From contig JAHBYP010000012.1 of assembly GCA_019635875.1 (NCBI GenBank), positions 31,001 to 95,000 on the forward strand: a stretch of 64,000 nt of DNA, given 5' to 3'. Below are positions 17,002 to 25,946 of this stretch, piece after piece. Origin of the DNA: Alphaproteobacteria bacterium (lineage in GTDB: Bacteria; Pseudomonadota; Alphaproteobacteria; Reyranellales; Reyranellaceae). The translations under genes and the position numbers were made by a program. Numbering within the stretch: position 1 is the stretch's first letter; the number at the start of each line of letters is the position of its first letter. The notes beneath the pieces are model-generated. The model worked only from the letters and a program-made list of their open reading frames with translations. It searched no databases and was not told where the DNA came from.

Positions 17002-18651
17002 CTACGCGGTCTTCTGCGCCACAAGGCCGCGCTGCCTGATCTCCTCGTCGCGGATGATGAATTTCTGCACCTTGCCGGTGATGGTCATCGGGAAGGAATC
17101 GACGAAGCGCACGTAGCGCGGGATCTTGTAGTGGGCGATCTGGCCCTTGCAGAACTCGCGGATCTCCTCGTCGGTCGCGCTCTCTCCGTCGCGCAGCTTG
17201 ATCCAGGCGCAGACCTCCTCGCCGTACCTCGGATCGGGCACGCCGACGACCTGCACGTCCTGCACCTTGGGATGGCGGTACAGGAACTCCTCGATCTCGC
17301 GCGGATAGACGTTCTCGCCGCCCCTGATCACCATGTCCTTCAGGCGGCCGACGATGTTGACGTAGCCCTCGGCGTCCATGGTCGCGAGATCGCCGGTGTG
17401 CATCCAGCCGCCGACATCGATCGCCTCGGCGGTCTTCTCCGCGTCGTTCCAGTAGCCGGTCATCACCGAGTAGCCGCGGGTGCAGAACTCGCCGGTCTCG
17501 CCGCGCGGCACGATCCTGCCCTCGCCGTCGACGATCTTGATCTCGATATGCGGCAGCACCTGGCCGACGGTCGAGACGCGGCGCTCGACCGGATCGTCGG
17601 TGGCGCATTGCGTCGAGACCGGCGAGGTCTCGGTCATGCCGTAGGCGATGGTGACCTCGTGCATGTTCATGCGGCTCTGCACGCGCTTCATCACCTCGAT
17701 CGGACAGGGCGAGCCGGCCATGATGCCGGTGCGCAGGCTCTCCAGGTCGAACTCGGCGAAACGCGGATGATCGAGCTGGGCGATAAACATGGTCGGCACG
17801 CCGTAGAGCGCCGTGCAGCGTTCCTCGGCACAGGCCTGCAGGGTGGCCAGTGGATCGAAGGCCTCGGCGGGATACACCATGGTCGAGCCATGAGTCAGGC
17901 AGCCGAGGTTGCCCATCACCATGCCGAAGCAGTGATAGAGCGGCACGGGAATGCACAGCCGGTCCTCGGGCGTGAGCTTCAGGCCCTCGCCGACGAAGAA
18001 GCCGTTGTTGAGGATGTTGTGGTGCGAGAGCGTCGCGCCCTTGGGAAAGCCGGTCGTCCCTGACGTGAACTGGATGTTGATCGGATCGTCGAACTGCAGG
18101 GTCGGGCCTATATCGGCCAGCGCCGCCTTCTCGGCATTGCCGCCGGCCACTGCGATGTCGTCGAAGTTCAGCATGCCCGGCGTCTTCTCGCCGCCCAGCC
18201 GCACGATGTGCTTCAGGTGCGGCAGCTTCTTCTCCCGCACGAGGTCCTCGACGATCTCCAGGTAGTTCGAGGTCTTGAGCGAAGGCGCCAGGATCAGCGC
18301 GCTGCACTCGACCTTGTTCATGGCGTACTCGAGCTCGGCCCGGCGGTAGGCCGGGTTGACATTGACCAGCACCAGCCCGGCCTTGGCGGTGGCGAACTGC
18401 GTCAGCGTCCATTCCGAGTTGTTGGGCGACCAGATGCCGACGCGCTCGCCGCGCTTCAGCCCCAGCGACAGCAGGCCGGCGGCGAGATCGTCGACCCGGC
18501 GCGCCAGCTCGCCCCAGCTCCAGCGGATACCCTGATGGCGCACGACCAGCGCCTCGCGCTCGCGATAGGCCGCCACCTGGCGATCGAAGAAGGCGCCAAT
18601 GGTCTCGCCGATCAGCTTGGTCCTCGATGTGCCGTGGTCGTAGGACAGCAT
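17002..18651 (-). CDS. AMP-binding acyl-CoA synthetase (ACSF2/FadD-like)
   Basis: 549-residue acyl-CoA ligase. Motifs: FTSGTTGFPKGA phosphate loop, YGMTETSPVS, GWMHTGDLA, GRLKDMVIRGGENVYPREIEE, and MTITGKVQKF with the catalytic Lys. The overall sequence resembles medium-chain ACSF2-type enzymes. A GGGAG site precedes the ATG. It is the first gene of a two-gene unit with the membrane acyltransferase and is divergent from the secreted LprI-like gene about 100 bases away. Real substrate unknown. Confidence 0.9.
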   Translation of the reverse strand: MLSYDHGTSRTKLIGETIGAFFDRQVAAYREREALVVRHQGIRWSWGELARRVDDLAAGLLSLGLKRGERVGIWSPNNSEWTLTQFATAKAGLVLVNVNPAYRRAELEYAMNKVECSALILAPSLKTSNYLEIVEDLVREKKLPHLKHIVRLGGEKTPGMLNFDDIAVAGGNAEKAALADIGPTLQFDDPINIQFTSGTTGFPKGATLSHHNILNNGFFVGEGLKLTPEDRLCIPVPLYHCFGMVMGNLGCLTHGSTMVYPAEAFDPLATLQACAEERCTALYGVPTMFIAQLDHPRFAEFDLESLRTGIMAGSPCPIEVMKRVQSRMNMHEVTIAYGMTETSPVSTQCATDDPVERRVSTVGQVLPHIEIKIVDGEGRIVPRGETGEFCTRGYSVMTGYWNDAEKTAEAIDVGGWMHTGDLATMDAEGYVNIVGRLKDMVIRGGENVYPREIEEFLYRHPKVQDVQVVGVPDPRYGEEVCAWIKLRDGESATDEEIREFCKGQIAHYKIPRYVRFVDSFPMTITGKVQKFIIRDEEIRQRGLVAQKTA

Positions 18652-18755
18652 CTGCTTCTCTCCCGCTGCACTTTCCTTTTGCGGCTCACCCTACAACAAG
18701 GCCGCTGGTTTGTGGTATTGTGCCGACAATCAACCAAGAGCGCCGAATTCCGCCC

Positions 18756-19886
18756 ATGCCATCGATCCGGCTGCCCCTAGTCGGCGCCCTGCTCCTCTCC
18801 TTGTCGGCCCTGCCGGCGCCATCGTCGGCGCAGCCGCTGGCCGCGACACCACCCGTCCTCACACCCGCCGATTGCGTCCATCCGACGCCACCGGTGCGGG
18901 TCGCGACGCGGATCCTGTGCTCGGCCGTCGTCATGACCCGGCTCGCGCAGCGCATCGACGAATCGGCGCGGGCATTGCGGCTGAGCATCACGCCCGACGA
19001 GCGCTCGCGCTTCGACGAGGATCAGGCGGCGTGGCTCTCCGGCAGCGCGTCCGCCTGCCAGGCCGACGGCACGGGGGACCTCGATCCCGCCCGCGAGGTC
19101 GTCGCGCGCGACTGCCTGCTGGTGCGGTTCAGCAACCGCCTGGCGGCGATGCGCCATATGGTCGGCACCTGGCGGGCCGCCGTCATGCGCGACTGCGCCT
19201 ACGCCGCGCGCGCCCTGTCGGCCGCCATCCCCGCCCAGCGCACCGTCGCGCTGACCTCGCGCATCAGGCGATACGAGGACACCGCGGCGGCCCTGCGCTA
19301 CCTGGCGCACGCCCACAGCGCCGAGTTCGTCAGCGGCAGCGATGTGGAGACCCGTCTGCGCGCCGAGATCGCCGCCGAGGGCGAGGCCCGCGTCGCGCAG
19401 CGCGTGCTGGCCACTCTCGCCGAATGCGACAAGAAGCACGACACCTACCAGGGACGCGTGCCGGCGACGCCGGTGGCCGGACCGGCCAATCCCGCGACCC
19501 AGCCGCCGCAGACCCTGGCGGCGCTGGCTCCCTCGCCGATCCGCGCGCTGTGCAACGGCCTGGCGGCCGAACGCGAGGCGCTGGATCGCTGCATGACGCG
19601 CAAGGCGGTCGCCTACTACGAGGGTCGGCTCGCCGAGGCCGGGCGACAGGCAGTCAATGGCGGCGTCGTCCCGCATCCGCAGACCCACGAGACCTGGGCC
19701 AGCTATCGCGACCGCCACTGCAGCTGGAGCGTGGCGCACGTATCGGACGAGGATCGCGTCTCGCATCACGACCGCTGCCTGCTGTCGCTCGCCGCGCGGC
19801 GCGACCTCGAGCTGCGCGACGCGCTGGCTGCCCGCGAGCGCTATCGCGCGCCGACGCCGGCCAAGCCCGCCGACAAGGGAAACTAG
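18756..19886 (+). CDS. secreted protein with two LprI/DUF1311-like repeats
   Basis: 376-residue protein with a signal peptide (hydrophobic LPLVGALLLSLSALPAPSSAQ, cleavage near residue 25). The mature part shows two copies of a Cys/Trp pattern typical of LprI-like (DUF1311) lysozyme-inhibitor-type domains: Cys40, Cys55, Trp93, Cys101, Cys120 in the first, and a matching CNGLAAEREALDRC, TWASYRDRHC, DRCLLSLAARR set in the last 110 residues. A helical segment with further Cys lies between. Periplasmic location is likely. Lysozyme inhibition is only a family-based possibility. Stands alone on its strand. Confidence 0.65.
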   Translation: MPSIRLPLVGALLLSLSALPAPSSAQPLAATPPVLTPADCVHPTPPVRVATRILCSAVVMTRLAQRIDESARALRLSITPDERSRFDEDQAAWLSGSASACQADGTGDLDPAREVVARDCLLVRFSNRLAAMRHMVGTWRAAVMRDCAYAARALSAAIPAQRTVALTSRIRRYEDTAAALRYLAHAHSAEFVSGSDVETRLRAEIAAEGEARVAQRVLATLAECDKKHDTYQGRVPATPVAGPANPATQPPQTLAALAPSPIRALCNGLAAEREALDRCMTRKAVAYYEGRLAEAGRQAVNGGVVPHPQTHETWASYRDRHCSWSVAHVSDEDRVSHHDRCLLSLAARRDLELRDALAARERYRAPTPAKPADKGN

Positions 19887-19937
19887 GGCAGGTTCCTTCT
19901 CGCCGCCTTCACGGAGTCGGACAAAGACCGGCTCGAC

Positions 19938-20402
19938 TCATCGCTCCAGCGGCAGCGCCGCGCCCTGTTTCACCGGGCGCAGGGCGAATGAGCTGCGGAT
20001 CTGGGCGATGCCCGGGATCTTGGTGAAGTCCATGACGAAGCGCTCGTAGGCGTCGAGGTCGGGCACGACGACGCGCAGCAGGTAGTCGCTGTCGCCGGTC
20101 ATCAGATAGCACTCCATGACCTCCGGCCGGCTGGCGGCGGCCCGCTCGAAGGCCTGCAGCGACTTCTCGACCTGGGTGCTGAGCGACACGCTCATGAAGA
20201 CGTTGACCGACAGGCCCACGGCGCGGGCATCGACCTGTGCCGCATAGCCCTTGATGACGCCGGATTCCTCGAGCGCCTTCACGCGCCGCCAGCACGGCGA
20301 GGAGGACAGGCCGACGCGCTCCGCCAGATCGGCGTTGCTGATCCGGCCGTCCTTCTGCAGCTGGCCGAGAATGCGCCGATCGATGGCGTCTAGGGAGATC
20401 AT
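19938..20402 (-). CDS. Lrp/AsnC-family regulator
   Basis: 154-residue regulator with an N-terminal helix-turn-helix (LDAIDRRILGQLQKDGRISN, then LSSSPCWRRVKALEESGVI) and a C-terminal RAM ligand-binding domain (VMECYLMTGDSDYLLRVVVPD). Divergent from the AceE/MdeB-like gene across a comparatively AT-rich 100-base gap, the usual arrangement of an Lrp-type local regulator and its target. By analogy with Pseudomonas MdeR, divergent from a dehydrogenase E1 gene, it may respond to a sulfur or branched-chain amino acid; this is inference only. Confidence 0.92.
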   Translation of the reverse strand: MISLDAIDRRILGQLQKDGRISNADLAERVGLSSSPCWRRVKALEESGVIKGYAAQVDARAVGLSVNVFMSVSLSTQVEKSLQAFERAAASRPEVMECYLMTGDSDYLLRVVVPDLDAYERFVMDFTKIPGIAQIRSSFALRPVKQGAALPLER

Positions 20403-20501
20403 ACCTGGAATCCTTAATTCTCAGGAATATTCTACCCTTCACGCGGGCTACATCAACACAAACGCAAGGACTTGCCCGACATCCCGGCGTATGCCTCCCA
20501 T

Positions 20502-22844
20502 ATGACCACCATGGCCCCCATCCAGCGTCTGCGGTTCCTGCGCGAGCTGGAGCGCAAAGTGCTGTGGCTTTCGGCGTGGACCATCCACCACGCCAACCAC
20601 ATCCGGCCCAACCGCGACGGCCTGAAGGTCGGCGGGCATCAGGCCTCGTGCGCCTCGCTGGCGACTATCATGACTGCGCTCTATTTCGCGGTGCTGCGGC
20701 CCGAGGACCGCGTCGCGGTCAAGCCGCACGCCTCGCCGGTGTTCCACGCCATCCAGTACCTGTTCGGCCGCCAGACGCGCGAGAAGCTCGAGCGCTTCCG
20801 CGGCCTGGGCGGCGCGCAATCCTATCCCTCGCGCACCAAGGACACCGACGACGTCGACTTCTCGACCGGCTCGGTCGGGCTCGGCGTGGCGATGACGTTG
20901 TTCTCCTCGATCGTGCAGGATTATGTGCGGCTGAAGAAGCTGGCGCCCGAGCGGCCGATCGGCCGCATGATCGCGCTGGTCGGCGACGCCGAGCTCGACG
21001 AGGGCAATGTCTTCGAGGCCCTGCTCGAGGGCTGGAAGCACGACGTGCGGAACCTGTGGTGGGTGATCGACTACAACCGCCAGAGCCTGGACTCCGTGGT
21101 CAACGACCGCCTGTTCGGCCGCGTCGCCGAGATGTTCGAGCTGGTCGGCTGGCGCGTCGTGACGCTGAAGTACGGCCGCAAGCTGGAAGCCGCCTTCGCC
21201 GCTCCCGACGGCGAGCATCTGCGCAAGTGGATCGACGATTGCCCCAACTCACTGTACTCGGCGCTGGTCTACCAGGGGGGCGCGGCCTGGAGGGAGGCGC
21301 TGAAGCGCGACCTCAATCGCTTCCCCGGCGTGCGCCGCATCCTCGAGACGCACGACGACGAACAGCTGCACGCCCTGATGACCAACCTCGCGGGATTGGA
21401 CATGCAGGCCGTGCTCGACGCCTTCGAGTCGGTGGACGACGACCGGCCGACCTGCTTCATCGCCTATACCATCAAGGGGCACGGCCTGCCCTTCGCCGGC
21501 CACAAGGACAATCACGCCGGCCTGATGAACCTCGAGCAGATGCGCGACTGGCAGGCGCGCATGGGGGTGCCGTCGGGATCTGAATGGGAGCCCTTCGCCG
21601 GGCTCGAGACCGACGCCAAGGAACTGCGCGCCTTCATCGACAAGGCGCCGTTCAACCGCCAGGGCGCACGCCGCCTCAGCGCGCCCGAGATCGCAATTCC
21701 CGACTCACTGCCGCCGCCGCGCGAGAAACGCACCAGCACGCAGGCCGGCTTCGGCCGCATCCTCGACGAGATCGCCGCCGCCGGTGGTCCCCTGGCCGAG
21801 CGCATCGTGACGACCTCGCCCGACGTGACGGTGTCGACCAATCTCGGCGGCTGGGTGAACCGCAAGGGCCTGTTCGCACATACCGCGGCCGAGGACGTGT
21901 TCCGCGAGCTCAAGGTGGTCTCGGCCCAGCGCTGGAGCCTCGATCCGCGCGGTCAGCATGTCGAGCTGGGCATCGCCGAGAACAATCTCTTCCTGCAGCT
22001 CGCCGCGCTGGGCCTCTCGCACGAGCTGTTCGGCGCCCGCCTGCTGCCGATCGGCACGCTGTACGATCCATTCATCGCCCGCGGCCTCGACGCCCTGAAC
22101 TACGCCTGCTACCAGGATGCCCGCTTCATCCTCGTCGCCACGCCCTCGGGCGTCACACTGGCGCCGGAGGGCGGCGCGCACCAATCGGTGTCGACTCCGC
22201 TGATCGGCATCGGCCAGCCCGGCCTGCTGAGCTACGAGCCGGCCTATGTCGACGAGCTGGCGGTGCTGCTGCGCTTCGGTTTCGAGCATCTGCAGAAGCC
22301 CGAGGGCGGCTCGCTCTACCTGCGCCTTTCGACCCGCCCGCTCGACCAGCCGCAGCGCCCGCTGAGCCCGGAACTGGCGCGCGATATCGTCGATGGCGGC
22401 TACTGGCTGCGTCCGCCGGCGCCCGACGCCGATCTCGCCATCGTCTGCATGGGAGCGGTGACGCCCGCGGCGCTGGAAGCGTGGGACAGCGTCGTCCGCG
22501 ACTTCGCCGGCACCGGTCTGCTGGTCGTCACCTCGCCCGACCGCCTGCACCAGGACTGGCTCGCCGCGCAACGCGAGCGCGGCCGCACGACGGGTCGCCT
22601 GTCGCGCGAACCGGCGCCAGTCGAGCGCCTGCTGGCGCCGCTGTCGCGCAACGCCCGGCTGGTCACCGTGCTCGATGGCCATCCGCTCACCCTGTCGTGG
22701 CTGGGCTCGGTCGGCCCGCATCGCGTCATGCCGCTGGGCATCGAAAGCTTCGGCCAGTCCGGCGACATCCCCGACCTCTATGGCAAGCTGCGGCTCGACG
22801 CGGCGGCGATCATCGACGCGGTGGCGGTGGCGGTCGGCGCCTAG
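20502..22844 (+). CDS. AceE/MdeB-like thiamine-diphosphate dehydrogenase E1 (transketolase-like)
   Basis: 780-residue single-chain TPP enzyme of the homodimeric pyruvate dehydrogenase E1/transketolase group. The cofactor motif is GDAELDEGNV at 161-170 with downstream IDYNRQ, and the transketolase pyrimidine domain spans about 410-600 (HVELGIAENNLFLQLAALGLS). It is shorter than E. coli AceE (887). No E2 or E3 gene lies in the window, so any complex would borrow subunits or the enzyme works alone. Start is uncertain: ATG at 20502 or 20511, or TTG at 20472. First gene of an operon with MFS, permease, mtnA and aldolase; divergent Lrp regulator. Confidence 0.82.
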   Translation: MTTMAPIQRLRFLRELERKVLWLSAWTIHHANHIRPNRDGLKVGGHQASCASLATIMTALYFAVLRPEDRVAVKPHASPVFHAIQYLFGRQTREKLERFRGLGGAQSYPSRTKDTDDVDFSTGSVGLGVAMTLFSSIVQDYVRLKKLAPERPIGRMIALVGDAELDEGNVFEALLEGWKHDVRNLWWVIDYNRQSLDSVVNDRLFGRVAEMFELVGWRVVTLKYGRKLEAAFAAPDGEHLRKWIDDCPNSLYSALVYQGGAAWREALKRDLNRFPGVRRILETHDDEQLHALMTNLAGLDMQAVLDAFESVDDDRPTCFIAYTIKGHGLPFAGHKDNHAGLMNLEQMRDWQARMGVPSGSEWEPFAGLETDAKELRAFIDKAPFNRQGARRLSAPEIAIPDSLPPPREKRTSTQAGFGRILDEIAAAGGPLAERIVTTSPDVTVSTNLGGWVNRKGLFAHTAAEDVFRELKVVSAQRWSLDPRGQHVELGIAENNLFLQLAALGLSHELFGARLLPIGTLYDPFIARGLDALNYACYQDARFILVATPSGVTLAPEGGAHQSVSTPLIGIGQPGLLSYEPAYVDELAVLLRFGFEHLQKPEGGSLYLRLSTRPLDQPQRPLSPELARDIVDGGYWLRPPAPDADLAIVCMGAVTPAALEAWDSVVRDFAGTGLLVVTSPDRLHQDWLAAQRERGRTTGRLSREPAPVERLLAPLSRNARLVTVLDGHPLTLSWLGSVGPHRVMPLGIESFGQSGDIPDLYGKLRLDAAAIIDAVAVAVGA

Positions 22845-22863
22845 CGCTCGCTACACTGCGGCG

Positions 22864-24072
22864 GTGACCGCCGACTCGTTCAATCCGCGCCCGCTGCCCG
22901 TCTCGATCATCGGGCTCGGCGTCACGCAGATCGTCGGCTGGGGCTCGACCTTCTTCACCCCCTCGGTGATGGGCCGTCACATCGGCGAGGACTTGCGCCT
23001 GCCGGCCGAGATCGTCTTTGCCGGGCCGACCATCATGTTCGTCGTCGCCGCGCTGCTGGCGCCGCGCATCGGCCGTACCGTCGATCGCAGGGGCGCGCGA
23101 AGCCTGATGGCCACCGGCTCCGTGCTGGGGGCGATCGGACTGGCGGCCCTGTCGCAGGCCCAGGGGGCCATCACCTACATCGCCGCCTGGCTGCTGCTGG
23201 GCATCGCCGGCGTCGTCATGATGGGCACCATCTCCTCCATCGCCCTGGCCCAGATCGCCGGCGATGGCGCGCGTCGGGCGCTGGCCCTTCTGACGACGGT
23301 GGGCGGGCTGGCCTCGACGGTGTTCTGGCCGCTGGGCGGCGCGCTCGACGCGACCCTGGGCTGGCGCAGCACCGTGCTGCTCTACGCCGGCCTGCACCTG
23401 CTGGTCTGCCTGCCCATCCACCTGCTGGTATTGCCGTCCTCGGCGCCACCGCGCCTGCCACCGACACCGCCGCGCAGCCCAGGCGCGCCGCCGCCGACGC
23501 CCGTGCGCCGGCCCATGGTTTTCGCCCTGCTGGCGATCGGTCTGTCGACCGGCGGCATCGTCTACACCGGCATGACGCTCTATCTGATCGAGATCCTGCG
23601 CGAGCTTGGCCACTCGCCGGCGACCGCGGTCGTCCTGGCGTCGTTCATGGGGCCGATCCAGATCATCGTGCGCCTGATGGAGATCGCGCTTGCCAGTCGC
23701 CTGTCGAGCATGAACTCGGCGATCATCGGCGCCGCCGCCCTGCCCGTGGCGCTGCTGGTCGGCCTGGCCGGCAGCTCCACGGTTGCCGCGGGCTTCGCGA
23801 TCGTGGCCCTGTACGCCATCGCCAACGGGCTGAAGGCCGTCGTGCGCGCGACCTTGCCGCTGGCGCTGTTCGAACGGTCGGAGTACGGCCGCTACATGGG
23901 CTGGCTGGCGGTGCCGCTGAATGTCGTCACCGCCATCGCACCAGTGGTCTTCGCCGCGCTGATGGAGCGCGGCGGCGTCACGGTGACGTTGTTGGCCTCG
24001 CTTGTCGCCGCTGCGCTATCCTTGGGTACTATCCTCGCCCTGTCGCGGCTGGCACGACGGCCGGCGGCCTGA
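22864..24072 (+). CDS. MFS transporter
   Basis: 402-residue major facilitator protein with about twelve hydrophobic segments and a Pro-rich cytoplasmic loop near residues 195-220. The A-motif-like APRIGRTVDRRGARSLM lies between helices 2 and 3. Starts at GTG, 19 bases after the E1-like gene, and ends 14 bases before the ABC permease-like gene. Could import or export a substrate or product of the operon's enzymes; the sequence does not say which. Confidence 0.88.
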   Translation: MTADSFNPRPLPVSIIGLGVTQIVGWGSTFFTPSVMGRHIGEDLRLPAEIVFAGPTIMFVVAALLAPRIGRTVDRRGARSLMATGSVLGAIGLAALSQAQGAITYIAAWLLLGIAGVVMMGTISSIALAQIAGDGARRALALLTTVGGLASTVFWPLGGALDATLGWRSTVLLYAGLHLLVCLPIHLLVLPSSAPPRLPPTPPRSPGAPPPTPVRRPMVFALLAIGLSTGGIVYTGMTLYLIEILRELGHSPATAVVLASFMGPIQIIVRLMEIALASRLSSMNSAIIGAAALPVALLVGLAGSSTVAAGFAIVALYAIANGLKAVVRATLPLALFERSEYGRYMGWLAVPLNVVTAIAPVVFAALMERGGVTVTLLASLVAAALSLGTILALSRLARRPAA

Positions 24073-24086
24073 AAGAGTGACGACGC

Positions 24087-24845
24087 ATGAACGACGCACG
24101 ATCACGATCGGCGATGGCTGGGGGACTCAGCAGGACCAACCCCACGGGCGGCCTGGTCCTGGGCGTAGCCCTGCTCGCCGTAGGCTTCGCTGCCTGGCAG
24201 TTCGCCGCCGCCGCCCAGGTGCAGCCGGAGCACATCCTGCCAGCGCCCGGACGCGTCCTCGAAGCGCTGTCCGACCATTGGCCGAATCTCTCGGCGGCGA
24301 TCGTCGTCACCGTGCGCACGGTGGCCTTCGCCACGCTGATCGGGCTCGCCATCGCCGCACCCGTCTGCGTCGTTCTCGGGGCGTTCGCCATCGCCATGCC
24401 GGGCTTTGGCCGCGCCCTGCGCTTCCTCGCCATCTGGATCGGCGACTTGAGCCCCCTGCTGATCGTCACGCTGCTGCCGATCTTCATCCTCTGGTCGGGA
24501 GTCGGTGAGGAAACCCGGATTCGCGCCGCCGCGACTGGCGCCGCGCTGGCCTTCGTCGCCGCCATGCTGGGCGTGCTGACCGCAAGCGGCATCGCCGGCC
24601 TGGTACCGGCCCTGCTGCGCGGGCTGCGCCATGCCACGTTGCTGGCGCTGCTGCTGGCGGTCGTCTGCGACATGGTGGCGGGCCGCGACGGGCTGGGGCA
24701 CATGGTCCTGGCGGCGACGGCGATGCTCAACACTGCGCTGGCGATGGCGGCGACCCTGGTGATCTGGGTCGTCGGCCTGCTGGTGGCGGCGATCCTCCTC
24801 GTCGGAGAGTGGGCCGTGACTCGCGCCGTGGAGCGCGTGGCATGA
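24087..24845 (+). CDS. ABC permease-like membrane protein lacking a normal EAA loop
   Basis: 252-residue membrane protein related to SsuC/TauC-type ABC permeases: the LPAPGRVLEALSDHWPNL segment and the order of about six helices fit that family, and GLRHATLLALLLAVVCDMVAG corresponds to the conserved GLR...AEM block. The cytoplasmic EAA loop that docks the ATPase, normally just before GLR, is missing by an in-frame deletion of roughly 25-30 residues. No ATPase or binding protein accompanies it. Its stop overlaps the mtnA start (ATGA), so it is translated with mtnA. Probably diverged to another role or non-functional as an importer. Confidence 0.65.
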   Translation: MNDARSRSAMAGGLSRTNPTGGLVLGVALLAVGFAAWQFAAAAQVQPEHILPAPGRVLEALSDHWPNLSAAIVVTVRTVAFATLIGLAIAAPVCVVLGAFAIAMPGFGRALRFLAIWIGDLSPLLIVTLLPIFILWSGVGEETRIRAAATGAALAFVAAMLGVLTASGIAGLVPALLRGLRHATLLALLLAVVCDMVAGRDGLGHMVLAATAMLNTALAMAATLVIWVVGLLVAAILLVGEWAVTRAVERVA

Positions 24846-25945
24846 ACGTCGACGGCAAACCCTATCGCACGATCTGGCTGGCTGCGGACGGCCGCACCGT
24901 CGAGGTCATCGACCAGACACGGCTGCCGCACGCCTTCGAGATTCGCGCGCTACGCACGCTCGATGACGCGGCAGCGGCGATCCGCGGCATGATCGTACGC
25001 GGCGCGCCGCTGATTGGCGCGACCGCCGGCTACGGCATGGCCCTGGCGATGGCCGCTGACGGGTCGGACGCGATGCTGGGGCGCGCGTATGAGCGCCTGA
25101 TGGCGACACGGCCCACTGCCGTCAATCTGCGCTGGGCGCTCGACGATCTGCGCGGTCTTCTGATGCCGCTGCCGCCGGCCCAGCGCGCCACCGCAGCCTA
25201 TGCGCGGGCCGACGAAATCTGCGCCGCCGACGTCGCGGCCTGTGCGTCGATCGGCCGGCACGGCGTGCCGCTGATCGAGGCCGCGCGGCGGCGCAAGAAG
25301 CCGGGCGAGCGCATCAACGTGCTGACCCATTGCAACGCCGGCTGGCTGGCGGCGGTCGACTGGGGCACGGCCCTGGCGCCCATCTACCTGGCGCATGATC
25401 GCGGCCTCGACCTGCACGTCTGGGTCGACGAGACGCGTCCGCGCAACCAGGGCGCCGGCCTCACCGCCTTCGAGCTGGGCAAGCACGGCGTGCCACACAC
25501 CGTGATCGCCGACAACACCGGCGGCCATCTGATGCAGCACGGCATGGTCGACCTCTGCATCGTCGGCACCGACCGCACCTCCAGGCGCGGCGACGTCGGC
25601 AACAAGATCGGCACCTACCTGAAGGCGCTGGCGGCGCACGACAACGGTGTGCCGTTCTACGCGGCGGTTCCCTCGCCTTCGATCGACTGGACGGTCGACG
25701 ACGGCGTGCGCGACATCCCCATCGAACAGCGCGACGGCGCCGAAGTCTCGAGCATGACGGGTCGACTGCCCAGCGGCGAGATCGCCTCGGTCAGGATCGT
25801 GCCCGCGGGCACGGCGGTGGCGAACTTCGCCTTCGACGTCACGCCCGCACGGCTGGTGAGCGGCCTGATCACCGAACGCGGCGTCTGCGAGGCCAGCGCC
25901 GCCGGCCTGCTGTCGCTGTTCCCCGAACATGCCTGGGCGTCATGA
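24842..25945 (+). CDS. mtnA: S-methyl-5-thioribose-1-phosphate isomerase
   Basis: 367-residue enzyme converting 5-methylthioribose-1-phosphate (or 5-deoxyribose-1-phosphate) to the ribulose-1-phosphate form. Substrate-phosphate loop RGAP at 53-56, catalytic Cys164 in THCNAGWLA, and catalytic Asp244 in GTDRTSRRGDVGNKIGTY are present and distinguish it from eIF2B regulatory subunits. Overlaps the permease stop by four bases and is followed one base later by a class II aldolase. The upstream phosphorylase mtnP is encoded separately at 36.9 kb. Confidence 0.95.
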   Translation: MNVDGKPYRTIWLAADGRTVEVIDQTRLPHAFEIRALRTLDDAAAAIRGMIVRGAPLIGATAGYGMALAMAADGSDAMLGRAYERLMATRPTAVNLRWALDDLRGLLMPLPPAQRATAAYARADEICAADVAACASIGRHGVPLIEAARRRKKPGERINVLTHCNAGWLAAVDWGTALAPIYLAHDRGLDLHVWVDETRPRNQGAGLTAFELGKHGVPHTVIADNTGGHLMQHGMVDLCIVGTDRTSRRGDVGNKIGTYLKALAAHDNGVPFYAAVPSPSIDWTVDDGVRDIPIEQRDGAEVSSMTGRLPSGEIASVRIVPAGTAVANFAFDVTPARLVSGLITERGVCEASAAGLLSLFPEHAWAS

Positions 25946-25946
25946 G

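Noticed and set aside
15911..18412. 833-codon reverse frame joining ligase and acyltransferase
   Set aside because: The upstream part is the ligase in another frame, so it is not a fusion; the acyltransferase starts at 16999.
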